A stretch of DNA of 64,000 nt from Shinisaurus crocodilurus (Eukaryota; Chordata; Lepidosauria; Squamata; Shinisauridae), in contig CM037877.1 in the NCBI GenBank assembly GCA_021292165.1, positions 207,184,715 to 207,248,714 on the forward strand. The letters are read 5' to 3'. Positions 37,001 through 47,293 of the stretch are shown here, piece by piece. The first letter of the stretch is position 1. Each line of letters opens with the position of its first letter. The notes under the pieces are model-generated. The model saw only the letters and a list, made by a program, of their open reading frames with translations, had not been told where the DNA came from and ran no database searches. Position numbers and translations under genes: made by a program.

Positions 37001-38744
37001 TGCCAGCTTTGCCAGAAGTTTCAGTGGTACAGCAGTGGCAACAGCAGAAGAGCACCAACTGCTGCTACCGCCATTTTTCCTACCCAGAGTGCCTCTGGGA
37101 TTGGGAAGGACACCAGCACTGAATAATAGTCCAAATAAAAGCAAAAGATCGCAAACATTTCTTAATCTTCGAAGCACTTTGACGGAAAGTAATTCCTGGA
37201 AATAAAGAACACCCTCCGTGTCAAACATAAGCTTCTCCAAATGCCTTAAGCTGGGTATCCTTAACAGAACATTTCTAGGGGGGCGGGGGGGATAAAGAAT
37301 ATCATATTCACAGGGCCGGCGCTACCGCTAGGCCAACTAGGCGGTTGCCTAGGGCGCGCGGCTGAAGAGGGCGCGCGGCTGAAGAGGGCGCGAAACGCTG
37401 CGCTCCTCTTCGCTGCCGCTGCGCCGTCCCCGCCAGGCCTCCGCCTCCCCACCCTCCTGCCTGCCGCCGCCCGCCGCGCCTCCGCCCACCCGCTCGCTCG
37501 CCCGCCGCTGCGCCTCCCACCGCCATCGCCACCCCCCAACCCCCCCGTCACCCCCCGTCACCTACCTTCGTCGCCGCAGCAGCAGCAGCAGCAGCAGCCG
37601 CCGCCGCGCCGCCGACCACCCGTTCGTTCGCTCGCTCGCTCTCTCGCCCGCCGCTGCCCTCCCACCGCCATCGCCACCCCCCCAACCCCCCCGTCACATA
37701 CCTTCGTCGCAGCAGCAGCAGCCGCCGCCGCCACAGCCAGGGCGGGGGGGGAAGGTAGGTTGGTGGTGGCGCGCAGGGGTTTTTTGTTTTTTTGCTTTGG
37801 AGAGGGGGGGGCAGCTAACTATTTTTCGCCTGGGGCGCCAAACTGCCCTGCACCGGTCCTGCATATTCAATAGGTTTCCAAAGCCCTGCTGGTTTGCACC
37901 ACCAGGGCAGTGGTGAGGGGGCAGCTTTGCTGTTCTTTAAAAAAATATATATCTTCCCCCGCCCCCGCTCATTGAAAGCAATTGGAGCAGGGGCCAGTCC
38001 AAGATGTTGACACCCCACACCACACACACACACCACCTAAAGAAGCTGTCTAGACTGGAAGATGAATCTTACTTCAACACGGGCGATGGGATAGCACCCA
38101 CCACACCTGAGGGCAGCAGAGTAACGTAGGGGTGCAGGGCCAGTTGCCTGGGCACACAGCTCTGTCTTCAACAGAGGGGAATGGTCAGAGGGCTGCCACT
38201 ACTGTTCGCTCCACGTCACTATGCATCTGCCACCTGAGGAGATGGCCTCACTCTGCCTATGTAGGGCCGGCCCTGAATGGGAGGGAAGATAGCTAACACC
38301 AGCTCCTGGCTGGCGTAGCTGAGGGGTTCAATCCAAGTTCTTCTCAGGGGAACTGAGGGCTTCTCAGGGGGACCAGAAGATTCAAAGTCAGCTCTGTCCC
38401 ATTCTGAGAATGCCATGTTTCGGGGTCTACCACCACCTGCTGGCAGGAACACAAGCAGCACAGACTTACACCAGTGGTGAGGCTTCCATGGGCAAAAATG
38501 GGCCTGCAGGCCAGACATGCCTGCCCCCAGTACCAGCCGAACTCCTCTTCCCCAACAGAGGGGGACCTCTGCCTGATCATGACCCGCTCAGACAGACATT
38601 TGAGGGGGTTCGGATTGCTCTGTAATTACTTAGAAAAATATGACCCATACACATTCTCTTCAAGCACAGAATAAGGAGAAAGGTCTCACTTCAGATTATC
38701 AAGGTTCCTCCTCCAACAGCCAGCAATGTGAGCAGCTTGTTATT
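28045..38744 (-). CDS. GH18 chitinase without CBM14, exons 4-10, inverted copy with frame errors
   Basis: Exons on the minus strand: 38744-38690 (exon 4, 55 nt), 35717-35552 (166), 34321-34197 (125), 32404-32281 (124), 31375-31193 (183), 30263-30147 (117) and 28178-28045 (134). Exon 5 holds the catalytic motif [11 protein letters not shown], which fits DxxDxDxE with Asp and Glu intact. Exon 7 holds [10 protein letters not shown], and exon 8 holds GTPGKYTK and TLAYYE. Two exons are damaged. Exon 4 is 2 nt shorter than the 57 nt of CHIA, loses the GGW tryptophan and runs into TGA. Exon 10 lacks one A present in the left arm, giving an early TAA. If exons 1-4 match CHIA in length, the intact protein would be about 387 residues. 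Exons 1-3 are not in this contig. An active secreted chitinase without CBM14 is the likely product. Confidence 0.85.
29038..29203 (-). mobile_element. hAT-type MITE, right-arm mirror of 1577-1744
   Basis: The same insertion as 1577-1744, seen inverted, with ACTCAGCT flanks. It is 2 bp shorter, in line with the general base loss of this arm. Confidence 0.85.
30776..31192. other. Intron 8 of the second chitinase, first sequence beyond the palindrome
   Basis: From 30776 the partner sequence would lie left of the window, so mirroring cannot be judged. A repeat with GGATTGCAGCC and CCTAGGATTCCAGCC motifs occupies about 30805-30912, the lizard-type short repeat seen elsewhere in the window. Confidence 0.55.
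32540..32960 (-). mobile_element. MITE-like element related to 720-1140
   Basis: The ends read GCGCAATCCAGTG and GGATTGCACCCTTA, with an internal GTCTAGCAGCC block like that at 720-760, in the opposite orientation. GC-rich interior, no recognisable protein. It lies in intron 6 of the second chitinase. Confidence 0.6.
33066..33127 (-). repeat. LINE 3' tail fragment
   Basis: On the minus strand it ends CCAGATGGGCGATTAACAAA followed by AT-rich sequence, like the tail of the LINE at 8700-10413 but from a separate insertion. Confidence 0.55.
34455..34540. repeat. Microsatellite (CTGT / TCTG, then TG / CG)
   Basis: A run of CTGT- and CTCT-type units passes into GTGTGTGTGTGCGCACGCGCGC, an alternating purine-pyrimidine stretch. 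It lies in intron 5 of the second chitinase. Confidence 0.8.
35819..36735. mobile_element. Non-autonomous hAT element (917 bp) with 8-bp target duplication
   Basis: The left end is CAGTGATGGCGAACCT and the right end, reverse-complemented, is CAATGATGGCGAACCT. ATCTAGTA flanks both sides (35811-35818 and 36736-36743). No transposase frame is visible inside. It lies in intron 4 of the second chitinase, 100 bp upstream of the catalytic exon. Confidence 0.88.
37311..37861 (+). mobile_element. hAT-type element (551 bp) with GC-rich core, same family
   Basis: The ends are CAGGGCCGGCGC and GCACCGGTCCTG, with CATATTCA at 37303-37310 and 37862-37869. The outer parts match the 165-bp MITEs (CAACTAGGCGG, GCGCCAAACTGCC). 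The core is GC-rich with CAG and CCG runs and a duplicated block (about 37495-37570 and 37630-37705). It may be a longer parent-like form of the short MITEs. It lies in intron 4 of the second chitinase. Confidence 0.85.
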
Positions 38745-39146
38745 CTAGAAAACAAGAAAAATATATTAATGTGAATATTAAGAACAAATTAAATCCTTTC
38801 TGCCTAAAACAAAAAACAAAAAATCCAGTAGCTGTTTGTATTGTACATACAGCTTCCGAAAACAAACAGCCTTTGGGCAATACATTTTCAGGCGCTTGGC
38901 TGGAATCCCAACAGTTCTTCTGTTACTGCCATACTGGGAAAATAGAGCTGCCATCAGCAACACAGCCGAAAGTGGGCCAGAATATAAAAAGCTTCTTCCC
39001 TCTCCTTGGGTTTTCCAGCAGTTCCAAGAAGGGACAGAGAAGGACTTTTTCCCTCCTTCTTCTTCATAAATAGTCCTAATGTAACTTTTTCTTTCTTGTG
39101 GATATCTGAACGCTCATGACCTTTCTAGATGAGGCTGTTTCTACAG

Positions 39147-39995
39147 TAGTACCTTGGGTTACGAGCATAATTCGTTCCGGAACCATGCTCGTAATCTAAA
39201 AAACTCGCATATCGAAGCGAGTTTCCCCATTAGAAATAATGGGAACTCAGATGATTCGTTCCACAACCATTTAATCTCTGCTTTGCCGGCTCCCTGGCAG
39301 GGAGCCCCATGGAGGGAGCCGGCAAAGCAGTGATTAAATGCTTGTGGAATGAATTCCTGGGAGCCGGCACAGCAGCGCGAGGCACCTGCAGAGCAAGCGG
39401 CTGCGCTGCGCACACCTCCACTTGCTCTGCGGGCGCCTCCCGCGCTGCGTGCCGACTCCCAGGCAGGGAAGCGCGCAGGCGGAGGCGACAGCAGAGCGAG
39501 TGGCCGCGCCTGGCCTCCGCGGCTCCCTGCCAGGGAGCCGGCAAAGCACTGCCAGCTCCATGGCAGGGCGCCGGCAAAGCACTGCCAGCTCCATGGCAGG
39601 GCGCTGCGTGGAGGTGCTCCCACCGCTTCCTACCTTTTCTTTTCCAGCGGCGGCTCGCTGAGCCGCCCACGCTGCCATACCGGTCCCATCGCATCCTGAA
39701 GCGGCTCCCTTTTCTTTCCTGCGGCTCCCTTTTCTTTTCCAGCGGCAGCTTGCTCTCCTCAGCAAGCCGCCCACGCTGCCATCGGCAGTCCCGTTGCATC
39801 CGGAAGTGACGTGATGGGACTGGCGGCGCGGGCGGCTCGCTGCGGAGAGGCGAGCCGCTGCTGGAAAAGCGGCTCCCTTTTCTTCTCCATGTGGCTCCCT
39901 TTTCTTTTCCAGCAGCAGCTCGCCTCCCCTCAGCGAGCCGCCCACACGCCATCGCCGGTCCCGTTGCGTCACTTCAACAACGTCTAAAGCACCTG
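39147..39995. mobile_element. GC-rich repeat element with internal duplications
   Basis: It starts CAGTAGTACCTTGGGTTACG, then CGTTCCGGAACCATGCTCG and an AATAATGGGAAC block typical of a vertebrate DNA-transposon end. The interior has near-duplicate blocks (the GCACTGCCAGCTCCATGGCA unit around 39545-39600; two TCCCTTTTCTTTTCC blocks, 39640-39780 and 39850-39960). A matching right terminal repeat was not found, so the end is uncertain. Long frames on both strands are low-complexity and not taken as genes. Confidence 0.5.
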
Positions 39996-40173
39996 TAAGC
40001 AACTATGAGTGAGGAATGACAAGCACACAATAAAAGCCTTGTCTAGAAAGCTCCATGTCTTAAGCATGTAAAAGCATTATTTTCAAAGGCTAAACAGATC
40101 TCTCACTGCAAAGACACACATACTCTGGCTCACCACGTAGTTGTGTTTACGTAGAATATCTTTTTTTATTTTA

Positions 40174-40690
40174 TTTTTTTAAATGATCCTTCAACGCCAA
40201 CTTCAGTGGATCGGTCATGTTGTTCGAATGCCTGACTGCCGTCTCCCAAAGCAGTTACTTTATTCCCAACTCAAGGATGGAAAGCGGAATATCGGTGGTC
40301 AATATAAGAGGTTTAAAGATGTTCATGAGCCTAATCTAAAAAAATGCAATATAACATCGAAAACCGGGAAGCTCTGGCCCATGAACGATCTAACTGGAGG
40401 TTGGCCTTTCACAAAGGTTCCATGGACTTTGAAGAAGCCCGAGTGCAAGGTGAAAGGGAGAAACGTGCTAAGCGAAAAGCACGTCAAATGAATCCTTTAC
40501 AGGACCATCTTCTATCTGGAACCTGTGTCCTCACTGTGGGAAGCTGTGTGGATCTAGAATTGGCCTCCACAGTCACTTATGGACCCATCGCTAGAGTCTA
40601 CACAATCTTCTTTAGAATTTCCTCCTTTTATCCCGGAAGACAATCTTACTCGGTCATGAGTGATCGCCTGATGATGATGACAGTAGAATA
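40174..40690 (+). mobile_element. Non-LTR retrotransposon C-terminal fragment
   Basis: Two overlapping frames encode LQRQLQWIGHVVRMPDCRLP and KQLLYSQLKDGKR, then ALAHERSNWRLAFHKGSMDF. In another frame comes a zinc-knuckle-like CPHCGKLCGSRIGLHSH. This order is typical of the end of a LINE reverse-transcriptase protein. Frameshifts make it dead. The clade is not assigned. Confidence 0.7.
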
Positions 40691-40878
40691 AAATAACCAT
40701 GTAGTCCTTCGTAATGAACATTGCATTCCTCTTAAGGCTTGAAAGGTAACATGAGAAGCAGCCCTTGGCTTCTAGCCTACGATCCTGATGTCTATCTGCA
40801 TGTGAAATACACACTCGACGTGTGTCTGCGCAAGGCTTTGCAGGAATTGGAAATGAGCACATAATGCGTTTGATCCCT

Positions 40879-40978
40879 NNNNNNNNNNNNNNNNNNNNNN
40901 NNNNNNNNNNNNNNNNNNNNNNNNNNNNNNNNNNNNNNNNNNNNNNNNNNNNNNNNNNNNNNNNNNNNNNNNNNNNNN
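40879..40978. other. Assembly gap of exactly 100 N
   Basis: A run of 100 ambiguous bases, a length scaffolding software commonly inserts when the true distance is unknown. It separates a contig ending inside a second-chitinase intron from a contig beginning inside a PIFO intron. These two sequences are not expected to be neighbours. Confidence 0.98.
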
Positions 40979-43900
40979 CTCATGCCACTCCAGCAATCTC
41001 AGATAATACATGCAGGTGTTGCAGCACATCATCTTAAAAGAGGTATTCCCTCCTTCCCATGTAACCCCATCTGTCTTTTCTCATTTCTATAGTCTTACAT
41101 TATTATTAGAGCAATGTGGAATAGAGTCACGGGAGAGTAGCCAGCACACTGATCCTATAACTGAAGAATTTTATTTGTGGTTCATCTTTTGCTGGGAAAA
41201 AGCAAAGGTGAACCAGAAACAATACTCCAGATAACAAAAATGATTACTCTAAGCAATCAGAACAAGAAATAATAGAAATTAAACTTCTATAATTAATTAT
41301 ATGTACATACACACAGTCTTTCTATTCATCTACTACAAAGTTATGTAATACATACAATTTAATAAATCAGTTCAATAAAATCAGTAACAAATTCATGACA
41401 GCTCCAGTACAGTCTGCAGGAACATGCTGATCCTACCTATACTGATGGAGATGAAGCTGTCCAGGTTTGCACCCTGTTAGAGAACATTTAAATTGAGGTG
41501 GTGTAGGACTGTGTTGTCTTTTGTGACTCTGATTGACTTGAGAGACCCAAAGGATGCTGCAGTTTGTGACTGTCAGTGATTCCAATGCCTCTCTGCCAGC
41601 AGCACTGTACACATATCAACTTGGAGAGAAGTGGCAACTACCAGCATAGTAGCATCATAAAAGCTGCAACTCTGGTGCTGGACCTGGCACCATGGTCAAC
41701 ACACCTTGGCCTTCAGGCCTTGAGACTTATTTTTAGTAACGACTTTAACACTTAATAGATTGAGAATCTATGATATTTGTTTATGTTTTGACAAAGACTC
41801 GTATTTCATGCATGGGGAGCTCATTCCAGGAATATTTTAACTGGATGATGGGCCCCGCCAATGAAATGAACAGGGCTTGTTTGCATTGGGGGGCAACACT
41901 GATGAATGGAACTTTAGATCAGGAACCTCAAAATAATGAAGTAAGGCTACTGAGTCACACTGCTTTGTGAAAAGGCAACAAATACTTGTAACCAGTTGTT
42001 TAAGGAAATGTTTTGTCAATGAATCGGATAGATTTAAAAAAACCCATTTTGATCAACTAAAAAGGTGCTCCTGATTAATCCCTAAGCAGATTTAAATTTT
42101 AAGAATTATTTTTAATACTAGTTATAAAAACTGCAGAAGGCAAGCACAGTCTTAAAAGAGACATTCCCTCCTGTATGAAAGATAACAGAGAATATCTCTT
42201 CTAAAAGGATCTCTGCTGTGACGCCTGTGTGTATCATTGTTCTCATATGCACATCTGCAGATTTAATGGATCAATCAACTAAAATCCATATGATCAATCA
42301 ATTAAGATTCCTTTAATTGGGTAACAGTCCTACTTGCAACAAATAAAGGCTACTCTTGTCTATTAGTTTGGGGTGGGTGGGTGTTAAGACATCTCATTCC
42401 ATAAACTGCTAATTACTGCTTACTTCAGGACAGATACTAGATTGCCGCCTAGGGCATTTATGTATAGGCAGGATATAAATTGAATAAAATAAATAAATAA
42501 ATAAAATAGACCCCACTGAAGTCAATGGTATTATCACAGGAATATTCCAGAGCAACTATTTATGACCGTTAGCCACAATTTTAAGGATATTTGTGCTTGT
42601 AGCAGTCTCACTGATTGAATTCGAGATAACTCTACCAATGGGATTACATTTAATAGAATTACATAACTCCTATATTGCTCCTAAAAATGTTACCATACAG
42701 TTGTAATAGTTCTGTCTTTGATGAATGTATGTGCTGCATTAGTACAGATTAGTCCCTTTATGTAATGACTGTCTATATTACAGCACAGTTTTACAACTCA
42801 TAAGATCAGGATCTGTAGAACAGCAAATACAATGAAAGATGCCATTACCTTGCTGATTAGTCCAAAACGTGGAGTTGTTCTTGCTCCCATAGTGTAACCT
42901 TTAGTACTCTCTGGTCTGTGAGCCAGGAGATACAAAAGGGTGCTCCTCTATGTATTTAAAAAAGAAATAACCAAAGTTATTTCGAACTACAACAACCGAT
43001 AAAACAATACTTCTAGAGGTTCTACAGCTCAAGTCAGGCAGATGTCAGACCCTCCAACCTGTATATCTTATCTCTAACGCAAGGAGAGTGTGGTCTCATT
43101 GCTCAGATGTGTACAAAAGGCACTCTGCACTTGCACAAAGAAATTCTCACAGGGCAGAATTACATGTGAGGTGTAGTTCTGTGACTGTTTTTTCCTGTGG
43201 TCTCTCTTTTTATAGCGCAAAGAAGCTGCAGATGGCTTCAGATTGAGCAGAGGGCTGGCGGGAGGGGAGAGAATTGCCTTTTATTTGAGAGTTATTTGTT
43301 CTCTCAAAATCCCCATTCCCACAGCTGTTTTTCCACGGGGGGGGGGGGAGATATGTGGACTGTTGTCAGTGGTCCCTCGGCCCAGACATGCCTACACCTG
43401 ATGCCAGCTCTGCTCTCTAACAACTATACCACACCTGCTCTTTTTTGAGAAATTTTCCGGGGCAGGGATTGTTGCTTTTAATTAGAATGCATGCGATGCA
43501 ATGGGGGGATAGGTGGGCTCCTATTTGGAAACAGTACAACCGATAGTAAAAGTACTCAATTTCACTTACGTCTCCATGGTTATAAGTTCCAGGTCCACGA
43601 CTAGGGTCACCTGTAACTGGTACATACTCATTGCCTAATCGGTCTGCTGCGTGAAAAAAGGGGAAAATTCTCTTCTCCTGACATGTTCCAAATGAAGTTC
43701 GTTTCTGTGCCTCTGCAAAGCCCCAATAATAATAATGAGTCCCAATTTATAATACTATCTGTCTCACAGCATGTGCTGTAAAATTATGAGTACAAAAATG
43801 TATGGTGAAATGGATCCTCTATCTATTGCACTAGCCTGTCATTCTTCTGTGCAACATAAAATAAAGTCAACCTTCACTCATTGACTGCCATTGGCAAGGA

Positions 43901-45286
43901 ACCATTGAAGGCCTTTCCAGGTGGCTCTAACTGCTGGGATTTGCAAGTACCTTCCCAGCACTTTTGATCCTGGAGCCCAGACCTGTATGGCTGTTGCTAT
44001 CCTGTTTCAGTTCCTTCTCACGGGCAGAAATTGGCACAGAACTAGTACATGGATGTGTGATCTGCGTGGCTGCCTTCCGGCACAGGGAGGATAAGGATGT
44101 CCTAGAGAAAAGATACCTTGCTGTCTTTGAAACACCTCCTATATGAATTCAGGTTGCTTGCTACAAGAGCCAGCCTGGATGAGATGGGAGCTAATTGAGG
44201 ACAAATCATCCTGGAATAATTGATACAACAAAGGAAATCAAACTTTATATAAACAATGAAATTAAATTATTATGCAAGCTGGTGGTAATGTTTGAAACTG
44301 GTGATCCATAAGCATTAGAACGGGGCTAGGGATGTTTTTTTGTGCATTGTGAATGAACTGAAATAACAGAAATCTCAAACATGGAGAATTCAAACACTGA
44401 GAAGTTCTTCAGAGAGAGCAATCCTATGCTCCCTAGGCATGCATCCCAGGGACAGCAGGATTACTCAGAAAACCCCACCGAGGTCAGAGACGGTGGTCCA
44501 CCTACCTTCCTCCGACCCCTCACAGCCAGTGAGGAGAGAACAGTGGTGGCTACCCTCCGAGGTTAGAAAAGCAACCTCGGAGGAGAAAAGGGAGCATTCT
44601 GGTGGGTGGGGGAAGGGAAGGAGACTGGAGAAGCCAAGATATGAGTTATCCTGAGCCTCCTCCAGCCTCCCCCTCTGAAGTGCCCTTGCTAAATGGTCTT
44701 AAAAGCTTGTCTAGCAAAAAATACAGGAGATTGGAAGATGGGGAGGCAACGATTGCCTATGCCGCTCCTTCTGCCCTGCCAGGGCATAGGAATCTTGGAT
44801 GCCTCTGAGTTCGGGGGGTTCTGAGTGGCGAAAGCACAGTCGTTAGGACTGCGCCCTCACTGTTTGAGTCCAGCCTTCCAAGAGGACTGTGGAAATCTTT
44901 AAAATCTCCCTTCATTGTGTTAAAATGTACAAGCAAGAGGAACATCTGCAACACTGAAAAAGAAGCTGTATAGATATAACTCTAGAGGGAGAGTTATACC
45001 AGTGTACACATTGTTTAACCCAGGAATTGCAGGGATGAGCAGCTTGTGCGAGCAACATGCTTGTAGTTTCTGCTTTTAACAACTGAAGAATACCCCATTC
45101 CTGGGTTGTTTCATGACATGTGAACCCAGCAACTCTGGGTTGTTTATGGGTTAAACAACCCAGAGTTAACTCAACAATTGCCTATGGTTTGTTGGTGAGT
45201 TAATTCTGGGTTGTTTAACCCATAAACAGCCCAGAGTTTCTTGGTTCGCATGTCATGAAACAACCCAGGAATAGGGCAATCCTTGA
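40979..45286 (+). repeat. Second copy of the 4308-bp direct repeat, at a contig start
   Basis: This begins directly after the N run and matches 11262-15569. It stops matching at 45286, the base equivalent to the palindrome junction, and then continues into unique sequence. It looks like an overlap between two contigs that was never merged. It carries PIFO exon 3 (42849-42947) and exon 2 (43570-43712) on minus. Confidence 0.93.
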
Positions 45287-47293
45287 TTGTTAATTAAAAG
45301 TGGAAATGACAATCACACAGCTCATGCGCTCCGCTTGTCCCCACAATTCCTGGGTTAAACAATGTGCAAACCGGTTGTCTCCCTCTAGAGCTATATCCAG
45401 ATACAGCTTTTTTAAATGTTGCAGATACTAGTTAAAAAACCCAGGGATTGCTGCTGTGACATGCAAACAACGTCAACATGTGTAATAATCTTCAGAGGCT
45501 CTTCACTGCTTTTACTTCTTAGATTCTGAATGCCTGCTCCTGTATATGTTTGATCAGAAGTCCCACCAAGTTCAATTAGAATTACTTCTAAATAAATCAC
45601 AACAGCAGTCATAGGCATTTTTTCTCAGAAGTATATCTGTTTTCAAGTAAGTATGCATTCGTTAGTCTTTAAAATGCCACAAGACTGTTTTTGCTGCAAC
45701 AGACTAACAAGGCTACACCCCTGGAAGTTGTTCCCAAGTACTGTAAATGTAAGTGCACCAGATTGCAGCCTTACAGTGCAATCCTAGGCATATCTGCATG
45801 GAAGTAAGCCCAGCTGAGTTCAGTTGGACTTACTCCCAGACAAGTGTACATATAATTGTAGTCCTAGTCTGCATTGAATTGAATATGGAGCATTTGCTGT
45901 GACTCGAGTTTTTTCTAAAGATACTGTATTGTTCAGTCATTGAGCTCTACACATGTTCTACCTCCTAGAACATGCCCCAGAAGCCTTTGTAATGTGCAGA
46001 GGTTCCATGGCACTTACAAGTTCCTTGTGTTCTAAGCTAGAAAATTTCTGGTCTATAGTTACTGTTCTCTCTGGCATGTGTCCCTTTTGAGGCTACAAAT
46101 ACCCATGTGACTACCATTCAGTAACGTTCCTGCCCAGGAACAGACATGTGCAGTGGTTCAAGCCTATTAACCACATCTTCCGATTCAAGATGTAAGATAG
46201 CTGTCTTCAAATATCTGAAGAGTTGTCATGCAGAAGATGGAGCAGTTGCTCCAGAGGGCGGGACTAGAACTAATAGATGCTGTAGTTGGAAGAGCAGGGG
46301 TTGGACTAGATTAACTCCAAGATCTGTTCCAACTCTAAAATTCTATGATTCTATGTGCAGTGGCTTAAGCCTGCTAGATACGTCCTCATGTATGGGAGCT
46401 CACTGTGGTACCATAATTTAGTGAGAGAGAGGCACTCTGGCTGTCCAGAGGTACACATTACTTCACATTTTCAGAACTGAGCCCTGCCCTTCAAATCAAC
46501 TTTTGGGGGCTGTATCCTGGAAAGACTTGAGTACCTGCTCTTTTTGCTGTATACTGTTCTGAAGTAAATGATGTTGTCTGTTTCCCAGGAATGCAAACAG
46601 TTTACATGTGTTGTCAAAGCTCCCATAATATTACACCAGAATTCTAAACTCTACAGTGAATGCCAGTCAATTATTTGACAGGCTGGTGTTCTATACCTGT
46701 CTGTTCTCACCCAGTGTTTGAATTACAGAGTGAGCAGAGGAGTGGGGTAAACTTCCTAACTTTTGACTAACACCTCCCCTTAGCTTTTTTTTTTTTTTTT
46801 TAAGGCCACAGAGAGGCCATGGTTTGTCTAAAACTGAGGGGCATTAGGAGACGGGAATAGTAAATGACATTAACTCCCACTCATTTCACCACTGCTGCTT
46901 ACTATCTCACGGTGCAGCTAATGCTAAGGAATATTAGAGTTCTCTATCCCATAAATCTGCCAACTCTACAAATTCCAGCCATGCCCACCACCCCGCGATA
47001 GAACTACCCTGTAGCTTATCAACTGTGCCACATAAGAAGCCTGAAAGAAAAAAACAAACAAACATGAGAGAGTAATGCTCTTGGTTCAACTCTGCCAGCT
47101 CATCCAGGGAAGGGGCACGTACGTGCCCCACAGAAGAGCGGTGCTTTGCTCTAGCCCGGTCCAGGCACCCTTTTGGGCGGGCACCCACTGGGAGAAGGAC
47201 TCGCTCAGCATGGCGAGGCGAGGCGAGCGGTCGCCTGCCTGACGCTCCTTCCGGCCAATCCCTGCCCGCCTCACCTGTGAGCTCCCACTCCAT
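42849..47293 (-). CDS. PIFO: PIFO (CIMAP3) exons 1-3 on the right-hand contig
   Basis: Exon 1 ends at 47275 (ACAG/GTGAGG) in phase 1. It joins exon 2 (43712-43570) as G+AG, giving ELTEAQKRTSFGTC. Exon 3 is 42947-42849. I chose the Met codon at 47293 because it places 13 residues before FGTC, as in human PIFO, and lies downstream of the X-box. In-frame upstream Met codons at 47347, 47332 and 47314 would lengthen the protein by 18, 13 or 7 residues. Exons 4-6 are missing because the contig starts at 40979. They are supplied by the left arm (10948-6739). The gene shares its strand with CHIA upstream, as in human. Confidence 0.9.
44944..45426. mobile_element. Intact long-inverted-repeat (fold-back) element, about 480 bp
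   Basis: The two halves are imperfect inverted repeats of roughly 210-240 bp around an axis near 45182. Shared blocks include TCTGCAACA, AGCTGTAT, CTCTAGAGGGAGA, TTGTTTAACCCAGGAATTG and GGGTTGTTTCATGACATG. The halves differ at many sites, so the element is old. This copy crosses from the shared repeat into unique sequence, which shows it existed before the palindrome. It lies in PIFO intron 1. Confidence 0.8.
45287..47274. other. PIFO: Remainder of PIFO intron 1
   Basis: This holds the right half of the fold-back element (to 45426), a short repeat at about 45660-45725 (CCACAAGACTG..AACAGACTAACAAGGC), a MITE-like repeat at about 45771-45846 and a CR1-type 3' end at about 46140-46357 ending in repeated ATTCTATG units. 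A poly-T run lies at about 46786-46801. No exon was recognised. Confidence 0.6.
46140..46357 (+). mobile_element. CR1-type LINE 3' end
   Basis: Contains GGGGTTGGACTAGATTAACTC, TTCCAACTCTAAAATTC and terminal ATTCTATGATTCTATG, the 8-bp tail repeat characteristic of CR1 elements. Confidence 0.75.

Larger units (their letters stand above)
38745..40878. other. Contig end: intron 3 of the second chitinase with repeats, exon 3 not reached
   Basis: Exon 3 (CHIA counterpart [10 protein letters not shown]) was searched for on the minus strand up to the gap and not found. The stretch holds a GC-rich element (39147-39995), a LINE C-terminal fragment (40174-40690) and short AT-rich DNA. Confidence 0.6.

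Noticed and set aside
37261..37561. Gly/Arg/Ala-rich minus-strand frames
   Set aside because: They lie within the GC-rich hAT element at 37311-37861 and show no domain.
39159..40002. Long overlapping frames of 100-240 codons on both strands
   Set aside because: They are open on both strands at once because the DNA is GC-rich and repetitive. They encode Ala/Arg/Gly-rich low-complexity sequence inside a repeat element.
31000..40878. A third chitinase gene separate from that at 513-2740
   Set aside because: Exons 9-10 of both are the same sequence in the two palindrome arms, so exons 4-8 belong to the inverted copy of one gene.
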